From assembly GCF_014836675.1 (NCBI RefSeq), contig NZ_JACSQK010000005.1, forward strand, positions 1 through 48,291: 48,291 nucleotides of DNA, given 5' to 3'. The DNA comes from Comamonas avium. Lineage in GTDB: Bacteria > Pseudomonadota > Gammaproteobacteria > Burkholderiales > Burkholderiaceae_C. The notes under the pieces are model-generated. The model saw only the letters and a program-made list of their open reading frames with translations, was not told the origin of the DNA and made no database searches. Shown here in pieces: positions 14,088 through 22,977 of this stretch; positions within the stretch are counted from its first letter, which is position 1, and each line of letters starts with the position of its first letter. Made by a program: the position numbers and the translations under genes.

Positions 14088-16907
14088 ATGAGCAATTCCA
14101 AGACACTGGTGCTGGTAGACGGATCCAGCTATCTGTACCGCGCCTACCACGCTATGCCCGACCTGCGGGCTGTGCCCGGAGACCCCAGCAGCCCGGCTAC
14201 GGGCGCCATCCGGGGCATGATCAATATGATGCAGGCGCTGCGCAAAGAAGTGGTGGCGGATTACGCAGTGTGCGTGTTCGACGCCAGCGGTCCCACCTTT
14301 CGCGATGCCATGTACACCGAGTACAAGGCCACACGCTCACCCATGCCAGACGATCTGCGCAGTCAGATCGAGCCCATCCACACGGTGGTGGATCTGCTGG
14401 GCTGGAAAGTGGTGGCCGTGCCGGGCGTAGAAGCTGATGATGTGATCGCCACGCTGGCGAACATGGCGGCTGCGCAGGGCATGAACGTGATCGTCTCCAG
14501 CGGCGACAAAGACCTTTCCCAGCTCGTCAATGAACGTATCACCATCATCGACACCATGAACGGCAAGCGCCGTGATGTGGCAGGGGTGACCACTGAGTTT
14601 GGTGTGCCGCCCGAGAAGATGATCGACTTTCAGGCGCTGATTGGCGACACCGTGGACAACGTGCCTGGCGTGACCAAGGTGGGCCCGAAGACCGCTGCCA
14701 AGTGGCTGGAAGAGTACGGCACGCTGGACAATCTGATTGCCCATGCCGACGCCATCAAGGGCGTGGCAGGCAACAACTTGCGCGAAGCGATTGCCAGTGG
14801 CCAGCTGGCGTTGAGCCGCCAGCTGGTGACCATGAAAACCGACTGTGATTTGGCAGAGCATGTGCCCGGCCTGCCTGCGTTTGATGACATCACGCTGGAC
14901 GAGCCTGATGCCGCAGGCCTGATGCCCTTTTACGAGCAATATGGCTTCAAGGGACTGGCGCGTACGCTGGGCGTGCCGGCGCCAGAGGCGTCAGCCCCTG
15001 CCGCTGCAGCCAAGGCCAAAGCTGCTCCGCCCTCGCCCCAGGGCGATATGTTTGATGCAGATGATGCCGCCGCAACCGAAGTGGCTGTGGCGGCGCAGCA
15101 GCGTGACGTGGTCTACACCACCATCCTGACCGAGGCACAGCTGGACCAGTGGCTGGGGAAAATTCAAGCAGCCACGCTGACCGCGATTGATACGGAAACG
15201 GATTCGCTGGATGAAATGCTGGCGCAGATTGTTGGCATCTCTTTCAGCGTGCAGGTGGGCGAAGCTGCCTATATTCCGCTGCGCCACGAAGGCATGGATG
15301 TGCCTGAGCAACTGCCTTTGACCATGGTGCTGGAGCGCCTCAAGCCCTGGCTGGAAAACCCCAGCATGAAAAAGCTGGGCCAGAACGTCAAGTACGACCA
15401 GCACGTGTTTGCCAACCACGGCATCAGCGTGCGCGGCTATGCACACGACACCATGCTGCAAAGCTATGTGCTGGAAGTGCACCGCCCGCACAACCTGACC
15501 AGCCTGGCGCTGCGCCACGTGAACCGCACCGGAATGACTTACGAAGACCTGTGCGGCAAGGGCAAAGGACAAATTCCGTTTGCACAGGTGGCCGTGGACA
15601 AGGCGGCCGCGTATTCGTGTGAAGACTCTGACCAGACGCTGGATGTGCATGGCGTGCTGTGGCCGCAGCTGGAAAACGATGCCAAGCTGCGCCACATCTA
15701 TGAACTGGAAATTGCGACCAGCGAAGCGCTGTTTCGCATTGAGCGCAATGGCGTACGCATTGACGCCGGTGCGCTGGCGCGCCAGAGCAATGATTTGGGC
15801 GCACGCATCTTGCAGCTGGAAAACGAGGCGTATGAGATTGCAGGCCAGACCTTCAATCTGTCCAGTCCCAAGCAACTGGGCGAAATTTTCTTTGACAAGC
15901 TGGGCATGCCCGTTGTCAAGAAAACGGCGACCGGTGCGCGCAGCACGGATGAAGAAGTGCTGGAAAAGCTGGCAGAAGACTACCCGCTGCCCGCCAAGTT
16001 GCTGGAGCACCGCTCGCTGTCCAAGCTCAAGGGCACTTACACCGACAAGCTGGCGCAAATGGCCATTGCACGCACTGGCCGTGTGCACACGCACTATGCG
16101 CAGGCCGTGGCAGTGACTGGGCGTTTGTCCAGCAATGACCCAAATTTGCAGAACATTCCGGTGCGTACCCCTGAAGGGCGGCGTGTGCGTGAAGCCTTTG
16201 TGGCCCCTGAAGGCAAGCTGATTGCCAGCGCTGATTACTCGCAAATTGAGCTGCGCATCATGGCCCACCTGTCGGGCGATGAAGCTTTGCTCAACGCCTT
16301 CAAAAATGGTCTTGACGTGCACAAGGCCACTGCAGCGGAGGTGTTTGGGGTGAACGTGGATGCCGTCAGCAGCGAGCAGCGCCGCTATGCCAAGGTGATT
16401 AACTTTGGCCTGATCTACGGCATGAGCAGCTTTGGCCTGGCCAAGAACCTGGGCATTGAAACCAAGGCCGCAGCGGCGTACATCGATAAATACTTCCAGC
16501 GCTACCCCGGCGTTAAGCGCTACATGGATGAAACCGTCGAGCTGGCGCACGCCCAAGGCTATGTGGAGACCGTCTTTGGCCGTCGCCTGTACCTGCCTGA
16601 AATTAACGGAGGCAGTGGCCCACGCAAGAAAGCGGCGGAGCGTGCGGCGATCAATGCCCCCATGCAAGGAACTGCGGCGGATCTGATCAAAAAAGCCATG
16701 GTTGCCGTGCAGGCCAAGCTGGATGCAGAAAAGCCGAATATTCAGGTCATCATGCAGGTGCACGATGAATTGGTGTTTGAGCTGCCGGCTGCGGAAGAGG
16801 GCTGGGTGCGCGCGCACATTCCGGGCGTGATGGCCAGCGTGGCTGAGCTGTCAGTGCCGCTGCTGGCAGAAGTGGGCGTGGGCGAGAACTGGGAAAAGGC
16901 TCATTGA
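14088..16907 (+). CDS. polA: DNA polymerase I
   Basis: 939 residues, with all three activities apparently intact. The N-terminal 5'-3' exonuclease/flap domain (about 1-300) shows LVLVDGSSYLYRAYHAMP, GVEADDVIATLA, SSGDKDLSQL and VPGVTKVGPKTAAKWL. The 3'-5' proofreading domain (about 340-530) keeps IDTETDSLDEML and YAHDTMLQSYVL, with the D and E of exo motif I. The polymerase domain (about 560-939) has motif A ADYSQIELR (D716), motif B RRYAKVINFGLIYGMS and motif C QVHDELVFE (D893). It fills gaps after repair and processes Okazaki primers. A poorly conserved Ala-rich linker (about 300-335) separates the flap and proofreading domains. It is divergent from DUF2782. Terminator at 16953-16982. Confidence 0.95.
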   Translation: MSNSKTLVLVDGSSYLYRAYHAMPDLRAVPGDPSSPATGAIRGMINMMQALRKEVVADYAVCVFDASGPTFRDAMYTEYKATRSPMPDDLRSQIEPIHTVVDLLGWKVVAVPGVEADDVIATLANMAAAQGMNVIVSSGDKDLSQLVNERITIIDTMNGKRRDVAGVTTEFGVPPEKMIDFQALIGDTVDNVPGVTKVGPKTAAKWLEEYGTLDNLIAHADAIKGVAGNNLREAIASGQLALSRQLVTMKTDCDLAEHVPGLPAFDDITLDEPDAAGLMPFYEQYGFKGLARTLGVPAPEASAPAAAAKAKAAPPSPQGDMFDADDAAATEVAVAAQQRDVVYTTILTEAQLDQWLGKIQAATLTAIDTETDSLDEMLAQIVGISFSVQVGEAAYIPLRHEGMDVPEQLPLTMVLERLKPWLENPSMKKLGQNVKYDQHVFANHGISVRGYAHDTMLQSYVLEVHRPHNLTSLALRHVNRTGMTYEDLCGKGKGQIPFAQVAVDKAAAYSCEDSDQTLDVHGVLWPQLENDAKLRHIYELEIATSEALFRIERNGVRIDAGALARQSNDLGARILQLENEAYEIAGQTFNLSSPKQLGEIFFDKLGMPVVKKTATGARSTDEEVLEKLAEDYPLPAKLLEHRSLSKLKGTYTDKLAQMAIARTGRVHTHYAQAVAVTGRLSSNDPNLQNIPVRTPEGRRVREAFVAPEGKLIASADYSQIELRIMAHLSGDEALLNAFKNGLDVHKATAAEVFGVNVDAVSSEQRRYAKVINFGLIYGMSSFGLAKNLGIETKAAAAYIDKYFQRYPGVKRYMDETVELAHAQGYVETVFGRRLYLPEINGGSGPRKKAAERAAINAPMQGTAADLIKKAMVAVQAKLDAEKPNIQVIMQVHDELVFELPAAEEGWVRAHIPGVMASVAELSVPLLAEVGVGENWEKAH

Positions 16908-16952
16908 GCCGTTGTCTCCAAAGATGCTCTGCCAGAAGGGGGCATCTGCTAT

Positions 16953-16982
16953 AAAAAAGTCGGCCAAAGGTCGGCTTTTTTA
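16953..16982 (+). terminator. Terminator of polA
   Basis: AAAAAAGTCGGCC, loop AAA, GGTCGGCTTTTTT: a 13-bp stem in RNA with two G-U pairs and a built-in T run. A second weaker hairpin (AGATGC / GCATCT) precedes it around 16921-16947. Confidence 0.85.
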
Positions 16983-17037
16983 TGCGTAGATTGCTGTGTG
17001 AGCCACGAGCTGGTGGCATCGATCTGAAAATGCGTTG

Positions 17038-17134
17038 AATAATAAAAGAGCACCTAACGCTTACTGATAAATGTTTTCAGATACTTTTCATATGAAATCG
17101 CCCGTATAGGCTGCCTTAATAGCTATATTTTTAA
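17038..17134 (+). repeat. Dispersed intergenic repeat, copy before azlC
   Basis: CCTAACGCTT, ATAAATG, TTTTCAGATACTTTTCATATGAAAT and a final TAGCTATATTTTTAAAT match in order the copy at 41565-41665 (AACGCTT, ATAAAGC, ATTTCAATATACTTTGATATT, GATGCTATTTTTTTATTT). The A/T-rich tail of this copy runs directly into the azlC start codon at 17135. Confidence 0.55.
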
Positions 17135-17863
17135 ATGTCTCATTTGCAAAACACATTCATAAGGCCGTCATCTCTCACGCCTGCGGTACGTATGGGGCTT
17201 TCCATATCGGTGGCTACGGGCCTGTATGGCATTTCCTTTGGTGCTCTGGCAGTCGCTGCAGGTCTGAGCATCTGGCAGACCATGGCCCTGAGTGCGCTGA
17301 TGTTTACAGGGGGGTCGCAATTCGCCTTTATTGGCGTGATTGCTGGCGGGGGGGCTGGATCGGCCGCATTGGGTGCAGCCACGTTGCTGGGGGTGCGCAA
17401 CGCGGTCTACGGCATGCAGATGAACCGGATGCTGCAGCCCAAGGGCTGGCGCAAATATCTGGCTGCACAGGTCACGATCGATGAATCGGCCGCAACAGCA
17501 TCGGGGCAGATCGATGCTGCAGAGCAAAGCCGCGGTTTCTGGACAGCGGGTGTCGGTGTGTTTGTGCTGTGGAACGTCTTCACTTTTGTGGGTGCCTGGC
17601 TGGGCGATGCTTTGGGTGATCCGCGCCAGTGGGGCCTGGATGGTGCGGCGGTAGCGGCTTTTCTTGGCCTGCTGTGGCCCCGTTTGCAGCAGCGTGAGCC
17701 CGTGGCACTGGCTGTGCTGTGCGGAGTGCTGACGGCTTTGGCTGTGCCTTTGCTGGCACCTGGCTTGCCAATTTTGGTGGCTGCCGTGGTAGGCGCCGCA
17801 TGGGGCTGGTGGCGCAGCGCGGTCGCGCAAACCGCTGGTTTGAGCACCGAGGAGGCCTTATGA
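17135..17863 (+). CDS. azlC: AzlC-family branched-chain amino acid export subunit
   Basis: 242 residues, inner membrane permease. The AzlC family signature runs from GLYGISFGALAVAAGLS (about 29-45) through LMFTGGSQFAFIGVIAGGG (about 56-74), NAVYGMQMN, and VTIDESAATA. With AzlD it forms the two-subunit exporter of leucine, isoleucine and valine analogues (BrnFE/YgaZH type). ATG 17135 has no Shine-Dalgarno and sits at the end of an intergenic repeat; TATATT ends five bases upstream. A later start at MGLSISVATG is possible. The stop overlaps the azlD start by 4 nt (ATGA), so the two are translationally coupled. Confidence 0.88.
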   Translation: MSHLQNTFIRPSSLTPAVRMGLSISVATGLYGISFGALAVAAGLSIWQTMALSALMFTGGSQFAFIGVIAGGGAGSAALGAATLLGVRNAVYGMQMNRMLQPKGWRKYLAAQVTIDESAATASGQIDAAEQSRGFWTAGVGVFVLWNVFTFVGAWLGDALGDPRQWGLDGAAVAAFLGLLWPRLQQREPVALAVLCGVLTALAVPLLAPGLPILVAAVVGAAWGWWRSAVAQTAGLSTEEAL

Positions 17864-18177
17864 GTCTGGATCTGTGGCACTGGATTGTGCTGGCAAGTGC
17901 CGCTGCCTTTGCGTTGAAGCTGGCAGGGTATGCCGTCCCTGCACGGTGGCTGCAAAGCCCCAGAATGGCGCAAGTGGCGGCATCCATGACCGTGGCTTTG
18001 CTGGCGGCCTTGACCGTGATGAATACGTTCGCAGCAGGCACAGTGCTGGTGGCAGATGCGCGATTGGCAGCTTTGGTGGTAGCGGGCGTTGCTTTGTGGC
18101 TACGGGCTCCGTTTTTACTGGTGGTGCTGCTGGGGGCTGCCAGTGCGGGCATCACCCGCTGGCTGATGCAGGGGTAG
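17860..18177 (+). CDS. azlD: AzlD-family branched-chain amino acid export subunit
   Basis: 105 residues with three or four membrane segments. Small partner subunit of AzlC. WIVLASAAAFALKLAGYAVP at the N-terminus, then ARLAALVVAGVALWLRAPFLLVVLLGA, follow the AzlD family pattern. ATG 17860 overlaps the azlC stop (ATGA) and has GGAGG five bases upstream (17851-17855), which fixes the start. The usual length is 100-110 residues. Followed by a 350-bp noncoding region rather than a direct terminator. Confidence 0.87.
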   Translation: MSLDLWHWIVLASAAAFALKLAGYAVPARWLQSPRMAQVAASMTVALLAALTVMNTFAAGTVLVADARLAALVVAGVALWLRAPFLLVVLLGAASAGITRWLMQG

Positions 18178-18201
18178 CATCAGCGGGCAGCGCTGCCTTG
18201 T

Positions 18202-18263
18202 GGTGCTGCGCACCTCAACACGGTGAGGCAGGGAGTTCAAACCACGATTATGGGCGCAGCACC
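18202..18263 (+). other. Potential structured RNA element downstream of azlD
   Basis: GGTGCTGCGC (18202-18211) pairs perfectly with GCGCAGCACC (18254-18263). Inside it CCTCA (18213-18217) pairs with TGAGG (18224-18228), leaving a free stretch of about 25 nt. No T run follows, so it is not a simple terminator. I do not recognise a known riboswitch family. Confidence 0.4.
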
Positions 18264-18272
18264 TGCAGCAAT

Positions 18273-18291
18273 GGATATGATTCTCATTTGC
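18273..18291. promoter_or_regulatory. Fur-box-like site upstream of the ZIP transporter gene
   Basis: ATATGATTCTCATTTGC: the core ATGATTCTCATT fits the betaproteobacterial and pseudomonad Fur consensus (GAATGATTCTCATT) at 12 of 14 positions, though the left half is weaker. It lies about 235 bp before the ZIP gene. Confidence 0.35.
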
Positions 18292-18527
18292 CAGTTTCCA
18301 TGACCACATCACGGCAGCAAGTGCGGTGAATGCATCGCCTTGCAGGGACGCATTTTTTCTCTGTACCCCCTTGACAGCTTGTGTAGGCTGTTTAGAGCGG
18401 GAGACTGGGGCAGTGAAAAGCACCCACTGGAACAACTCAGTCAGCAGCAAGGCGCGCAGCAAGTCTTGACCTGTTTAGAGAAAATACTGCGCAGTTGAGG
18501 CCACAGGCCTGAGAGAAAACATTTGCT

Positions 18528-19343
18528 ATGACATTGGTCGCCATTATTTTGGCTACTCTGGCTTCCGGGATCGGAAGCGTCTGGGTGGCTAACTTTCTTC
18601 TGAAAGCCGGCTTTGGGAAAAACCAAAGTGACCGCGCTCAGCAAGGTCTATTGAGTCTTTCAGCGGGCGCGTTGCTGGCAACGGCTTTCATGCATTTATT
18701 GCCAGAAGCTTTCAACAGCGAAGCCAGTGCCCATGATTTATTCATGACGCTGCTCATTGGCGTGGTATTTTTCTTTCTACTGACCAAAGCCGAGCTTTGG
18801 CACCACGGCCATGAGCACCAGCATGAGCCGCCTGACCATGATCACGCCCATCACCACGGCGGGCATACCCACCAGCACAGTCATAAAAGCGGTGGCTGGT
18901 CTTTGCTGACAGGCGACAGCGTGCATTGCTTTGGCGATGGCATCCTGATTGCCTCTGCCTTTGTGGCGGATATGCGCCTGGGGCTGATTGCGGCCGTTTC
19001 TGTCCTGGCCCACGAAGTGCCTCACCATATTGGTGACTTGGTGGTGCTGCGCAACAGCAGCCATAAGAGCCTGGCTTTGCTGAAAGTTTCCTTGGCGGGT
19101 GCTGTGACGGCTCTGGGCGGAATTACCGGCTATTTCCTGGTGGGCCGTCTGGCCGAGTCCTTGCCGTATTTTCTGGTGGTGGCATCCAGCAGTTTTGTCT
19201 ATGTGGCGCTGTCTGACTTGATCCCTCAGTTGCAAAAACGCCTGTCAGCCAAAGAAACTCTGGTGCAAGTGGTGTGGCTGGTTACCGGGATTGTGTTGGT
19301 GACAGTGGTCAGTGGCTTGGCACACGGTGGCCACGCGCACTGA
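18528..19343 (+). CDS. ZIP-family divalent metal transporter
   Basis: 271 residues. ZIP permeases bring zinc, iron or manganese into the cytoplasm. Features: TM1-TM3 with LSLSAGALLATAFMHLLPEAF (about 43-63); a long histidine-rich cytoplasmic loop (about 93-124) with many His and Asp residues that could hold metal; TM4 HCFGDGILIASAF, with the H-x3-D pair; and TM5 AHEVPHHIGDLVVL, the H-E-x-P-H-x2-G-D binuclear metal site. The gene is preceded by a Fur-like site and followed by its own terminator (19365-19392). ATG 18528 has only a weak GAGAG upstream. Iron, zinc and manganese are all possible; the Fur-like site hints at iron. Confidence 0.88.
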   Translation: MTLVAIILATLASGIGSVWVANFLLKAGFGKNQSDRAQQGLLSLSAGALLATAFMHLLPEAFNSEASAHDLFMTLLIGVVFFFLLTKAELWHHGHEHQHEPPDHDHAHHHGGHTHQHSHKSGGWSLLTGDSVHCFGDGILIASAFVADMRLGLIAAVSVLAHEVPHHIGDLVVLRNSSHKSLALLKVSLAGAVTALGGITGYFLVGRLAESLPYFLVVASSSFVYVALSDLIPQLQKRLSAKETLVQVVWLVTGIVLVTVVSGLAHGGHAH

Positions 19344-19364
19344 CAAGTGGCGTGCGGCGCATTC

Positions 19365-19392
19365 AAAAATGGCACCCATTGGTGCCATTTTT
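19365..19392 (+). terminator. Terminator of the ZIP transporter gene
   Basis: AAAAATGGCACC (19365-19376), loop CATT, GGTGCCATTTTT (19381-19392) plus further Ts. The symmetry of the A and T runs means it may also act on the converging algR transcript. Confidence 0.9.
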
Positions 19393-19527
19393 TTGCGCTG
19401 TACGCTTTCCAATCCGTTAGCGCGACCCTTGGTACGTGGCTGCTTCATAGCCTGGCGTACCTGTGTGCTGTAGCTGTCTGCTGCGCGGTACATGTCTTCG
19501 TCTTGCTGGGGGGCGCTCTAGTGGCGT

Positions 19528-20313
19528 TCAGGCAGGCTCGGCTTGCTGGGTGTGTGTGCTGTTGCGCAAGACGCCTTGAATGGCAGAGCGCACAGAAGAC
19601 AGCTGACGGCGAGACACTTGCAAAATCTCTGGAACACCGTGCAGGCGCATGGCCCAGCATTCGCCTTCTTCATCGGTGTAATTTTTTTCCAGCACACGCA
19701 TTTGCGCAGGGTTGACCAGGGCGTTGCGGTGAATGCGCACAAACTGATTGGGAAAGCGGTGTTCCAGCTCACTGAGTGAACTATCCAGGATGAACGTGCG
19801 TGATGCCGTGCGCACGGTGACGTACTTTTGTTCGGCCTTGAGGTACACGATCTGGTGCAATGGCACACGTTCGGCGCGGCCGCGGTCTCGAATGACCAGT
19901 GCAGGGGCGCTATCGGTTGTGTTGGTGGTGCCTTGCAAAGCACGCATGCGCCGAATTTTTGCAATGGCTTGCTGCAGTCGCTCCAGCCGCACGGGCTTGG
20001 TAAGGTAATCCACAGCATCCACTTCAAACGCGCCAGCGGCGTACATGGAATGAGCGGTGACGAAGACAATAGCCGGAGCGGGGTTCATATTGCGCAGCAT
20101 TTGCGCCAGAACCATGCCGTCAGGGCCAGGCATCTGAATGTCGAGCAAGACAACATCCACAGGCAGCTCAGTGCGTTGCAGGAAGTCTTGGGCATGGGCC
20201 ACATTCGCTGCTTCTTCGACGATGAATGGAGAAGAGGGGTCTTCGCATTCGCTCAACAAGACTCGCAAACGGTTACGGGCCAACAGTTCATCATCGACGA
20301 TCAGCACATGCAT
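19528..20313 (-). CDS. algR: LytTR-family response regulator (AlgR type)
   Basis: 261 residues. The receiver domain (about 1-120) has HVLIVDDELLARNRL, phosphoacceptor D58 in VVLLDIQMPGPDG, T86 in FVTAH and K106 in DYLTKPV. The LytTR DNA-binding domain (about 140-250) contains VYLKAEQKYVTVRT and NQFVRIHRNALVN. It is the partner of the histidine kinase encoded 31 bp upstream, and in Pseudomonas this pair controls alginate, twitching motility and virulence genes. Start ATG 20313 has GGAGA eight bases upstream. It converges with the ZIP gene, whereas in Pseudomonas hemC follows algR. Confidence 0.88.
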   Translation of the reverse strand: MHVLIVDDELLARNRLRVLLSECEDPSSPFIVEEAANVAHAQDFLQRTELPVDVVLLDIQMPGPDGMVLAQMLRNMNPAPAIVFVTAHSMYAAGAFEVDAVDYLTKPVRLERLQQAIAKIRRMRALQGTTNTTDSAPALVIRDRGRAERVPLHQIVYLKAEQKYVTVRTASRTFILDSSLSELEHRFPNQFVRIHRNALVNPAQMRVLEKNYTDEEGECWAMRLHGVPEILQVSRRQLSSVRSAIQGVLRNSTHTQQAEPA

Positions 20314-20344
20314 CTCTTATCTCCGGATGGTTATGGTTATGTAC

Positions 20345-21424
20345 TTAACTGGACGGCAGAGAGATTCGAACTTCAAAAACATCATCTTTTTGCACTGCAC
20401 TGAACGTTGCCTGAACATCGTGCAATAAGCGCAAACGCCGCTCTACGTTAGCAAGGGCCATGCCCTGACCTTTGGTAGCTGCAGCCTTGTCTCCTTGGCG
20501 TCTCGATGCACTCAGTGTATTGGTGACGCATAACAAAATGGATTTTTTTCGTAAGAGTCGCGCTGAGATTGTTACTTTCGCGCCAATGATTGAGGGTTCC
20601 ACCCCATGTTTGACAGCGTTTTCTACCAAGGGCTGCAGGAGAAGTGGTGGCAAACCGACATTCAGGGTAGCGGGATCTAGGTCCCACTCCACCTGCAGCC
20701 GATTGCCGAAACGAATTTGCTCGATGTCGAGATAGCGTTGGGCCAGTTCAATTTCTTCGTGCAGTGCAATAGTGCTGCGCGGGTCTTGCAGCGTGGCTCG
20801 AAATAAATCACTCAGGTCTTCCAGTAGCCGCTCTGCTTTAGCGGGGTTTTCGCGCACCAGCGCGATGGCACTGTTGAGGGCGTTGAACAGAAAGTGCGGT
20901 CGTATGTGCGCTTGCAGCGCCGTGAGCTGTGCTTTGGTGGCTGCAGGGGTGCGGCCCTCGGCGCGCAGCACCAGGTAGCCCACAATGACGGCGGCCATCA
21001 GCCCGCCTGCGACGGCATTGGCCAGCCAGTGCATGCGCCCTACATCGCCAGTGATAGCCAGCATGGCTGTGGCGTAAAGACCTGCAACCACGCCCAGCGC
21101 GATACCGGTGGCGTATTGGTGCGGACCATCCATGCGGTGCAGGGCGCGCTTAAGGCTGCAGGCCATGAGCAGCCACACTAAAGTGCCTGGCAGCCCTCCA
21201 CTGGTCAGCCAGGCGGTGTGCAGAAGCCATTCCCGGGCATTCGGACTGGCGTAAAGCGACGCAACAGCCAGAGCCACTTCCACCCCCAGTACAGCGCGCA
21301 AAACTACGCCCAGATGGCAGGCGTCAAAAATTAAAACAGGTAGCGCTGCACTAGGCTGAGGGGTTGTCGTATCCGAAGATTCGAAAGAAGGCGATTGGCT
21401 CGATAAAATTTGCGGCTTGTGCAT
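20345..21424 (-). CDS. algZ: Sensor histidine kinase, LytS/AlgZ (FimS) type
   Basis: 359 residues. Four hydrophobic segments (about 40-60, 74-90, 108-125, 133-152) are followed by a His_kinase domain with the atypical H box [20 protein letters not shown] (H177) and a HATPase part with [15 protein letters not shown] (N box) and [16 protein letters not shown] (G2 box). The usual DNG of the first G box is replaced by TNTLSAS, as in other AlgZ-type proteins, where kinase activity has been hard to show. Start 21424 was chosen because the 34 upstream codons overlap the argH start region and look non-coding. Argument for the name: it is divergent from argH and followed by algR, the order seen in Pseudomonas. 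Confidence 0.85.
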   Translation of the reverse strand: MHKPQILSSQSPSFESSDTTTPQPSAALPVLIFDACHLGVVLRAVLGVEVALAVASLYASPNAREWLLHTAWLTSGGLPGTLVWLLMACSLKRALHRMDGPHQYATGIALGVVAGLYATAMLAITGDVGRMHWLANAVAGGLMAAVIVGYLVLRAEGRTPAATKAQLTALQAHIRPHFLFNALNSAIALVRENPAKAERLLEDLSDLFRATLQDPRSTIALHEEIELAQRYLDIEQIRFGNRLQVEWDLDPATLNVGLPPLLLQPLVENAVKHGVEPSIIGAKVTISARLLRKKSILLCVTNTLSASRRQGDKAAATKGQGMALANVERRLRLLHDVQATFSAVQKDDVFEVRISLPSS

Positions 21425-21476
21425 AGGGCATCCGGGTGTTCCGGGTGTCAGTCGTAATTGGAAATTCTGCCCTCCC

Positions 21477-22937
21477 ATGTCTGATAACACCAACACACAG
21501 CCCTCCCAAAACCAGCTCGACACCAAGGCTCAGGCGTGGTCAGCGTTGTTTTCTGAGCCAATGAGCGATTTGGTCAAGCGTTATACCTCCAGCGTTTTCT
21601 TTGATCAGCGCATGTGGAAGGCTGATATCACGGGCAGCTTGGCCCATGCAGAAATGCTGGCTGCGCAAGGCGTGATTGGTCAGGACGACTATGCCTCCAT
21701 CCAAAAAGGCATGGCGCAAATCAAGCAAGAAATCGAATCTGGCGCTTTTGAGTGGAAGCTGGATCTGGAAGATGTGCACTTGAACATTGAAGCGCGCCTG
21801 ACGGCTTTGGTGGGCGATGCGGGCAAGCGCCTGCACACGGGCCGTAGCCGCAATGACCAGGTGGCCACCGATGTACGCCTGTGGTTGCGCGACGAGATCG
21901 ATCTGATCGAAGGTCTGCTCAAAGAGCTGCAGCTGTCTCTGGTGGAAGTGGCCGAAAAGAACGTAGAAGTCATCCTGCCCGGCTTTACCCACTTGCAAGT
22001 GGCGCAGCCTGTGAGCTTTGGCCACCACATGCTGGCTTACGTTGAAATGTTCAAGCGCGACGCTGAACGCATGCTGGACGTGCGCAAGCGCGTGAACGTT
22101 TTACCTCTGGGCTCTGCCGCCTTGGCTGGTACCACTTACCCGCTGGACCGTGAGCGTGTTGCAAAGACGCTGGGGATGGAAGGCGTGTCGCAAAACTCGC
22201 TGGACGGTGTCAGTGACCGTGACTTCGCCATCGAATTCTCGGCTGCCGCTTCGCTGTGCATGGTGCACGTGAGCCGCTTGTCGGAAGAGCTGATCATCTG
22301 GATGAGCCAGAACTTTGGCTTTATCAAGATTGCCGACCGTTTCACAACGGGCTCGTCCATCATGCCCCAGAAGAAAAATCCCGATGTGCCTGAGCTGGCG
22401 CGTGGCAAAACAGGCCGCGTAGTGGGCCACCTGATGGGCTTGATTACTTTGATGAAGGGACAGCCTCTGGCCTACAACAAGGACAATCAGGAAGACAAAG
22501 AGCCGCTGTTTGACACCGTGGACACCCTGAAGGACACGCTGCGCATCTTTGCTGAAATGATGGGCGGTCAGGTCAATCCAGCCACTGGCGCCAAAGAAGG
22601 CGGTATCACCGTCAACGCGGCCAATATGCGCGCTGCTGCCTTGAAGGGCTACGCCACCGCCACCGATCTGGCGGACTACCTGGTCAAGAAGGGCCTGCCT
22701 TTCCGCGATGCCCACGAAACTGTGGCCCACGCCGTGAAGCTGGCCAGCGCCAAGGGCGTGGACTTGAGCGAGCTGCCTCTGGCGGAGCTGCAGTCCTTCA
22801 ACCCCAGCGTAGAGGCTGATGTGTTTGAGGTGCTGAGCCTGGAGGGTTCACTCAACGCACGCAATACCCTGGGTGGCACTGCGCCTGCGCAAGTTCGCAT
22901 TCAACTGGCCAAGCACCGCGCACGTTTGGCGGGATGA
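21477..22937 (+). CDS. argH: Argininosuccinate lyase
   Basis: 486 residues. It cleaves argininosuccinate into arginine and fumarate, the last step of arginine synthesis, as a cytoplasmic homotetramer of the fumarase/aspartase superfamily. Three conserved regions are clear: [17 protein letters not shown] (about 120-136), TPLTHLQ-like [16 protein letters not shown] (about 168-183) and the signature [16 protein letters not shown] (about 290-305) with the catalytic serine in SS. ATG 21477 starts [12 protein letters not shown]; the Gln/Asn-rich first 18 residues are an ordinary extension for this family in Burkholderiales. It is divergent from algZ with a 52-bp spacing. Terminator at 22978-23008. 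Confidence 0.95.
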   Translation: MSDNTNTQPSQNQLDTKAQAWSALFSEPMSDLVKRYTSSVFFDQRMWKADITGSLAHAEMLAAQGVIGQDDYASIQKGMAQIKQEIESGAFEWKLDLEDVHLNIEARLTALVGDAGKRLHTGRSRNDQVATDVRLWLRDEIDLIEGLLKELQLSLVEVAEKNVEVILPGFTHLQVAQPVSFGHHMLAYVEMFKRDAERMLDVRKRVNVLPLGSAALAGTTYPLDRERVAKTLGMEGVSQNSLDGVSDRDFAIEFSAAASLCMVHVSRLSEELIIWMSQNFGFIKIADRFTTGSSIMPQKKNPDVPELARGKTGRVVGHLMGLITLMKGQPLAYNKDNQEDKEPLFDTVDTLKDTLRIFAEMMGGQVNPATGAKEGGITVNAANMRAAALKGYATATDLADYLVKKGLPFRDAHETVAHAVKLASAKGVDLSELPLAELQSFNPSVEADVFEVLSLEGSLNARNTLGGTAPAQVRIQLAKHRARLAG

Positions 22938-22977
22938 CCGCGACGTTTTTGCTTGATCGAGCGGATTGAAACATCAA

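Larger units (their letters stand above)
18178..18527. other. 350-bp noncoding region between azlD and the ZIP transporter gene
   Basis: Contains a 12-bp palindrome GGCAGCGCTGCC (18186-18197), a folded segment (18202-18263), a Fur-like site (18273-18291), a TTGACA box (18371-18376) and a direct repeat CTGTTTAGAG at 18388-18397 and 18471-18480. Both copies of the direct repeat follow a TTGAC box, at 18371 and 18466. No reading frame in it looks like a gene. Confidence 0.6.

Noticed and set aside
15190..15230. Possible loss of proofreading in polA
   Set aside because: The exo motif IDTETDSLDEM with its Asp and Glu is present, so the 3'-5' exonuclease appears intact.
14991..16817. 608-codon frame antisense to polA
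   Set aside because: Covers the proofreading and polymerase domains of an intact polA; composition is typical of a shadow frame and no start signal is seen.
19393..19510. Short minus-strand frame downstream of algR (MYRAADSYSTQVRQAMKQ...)
   Set aside because: Looks mildly protein-like, but it continues through the terminator at 19365-19392 into the 3' end of the ZIP gene and has no ribosome binding site.
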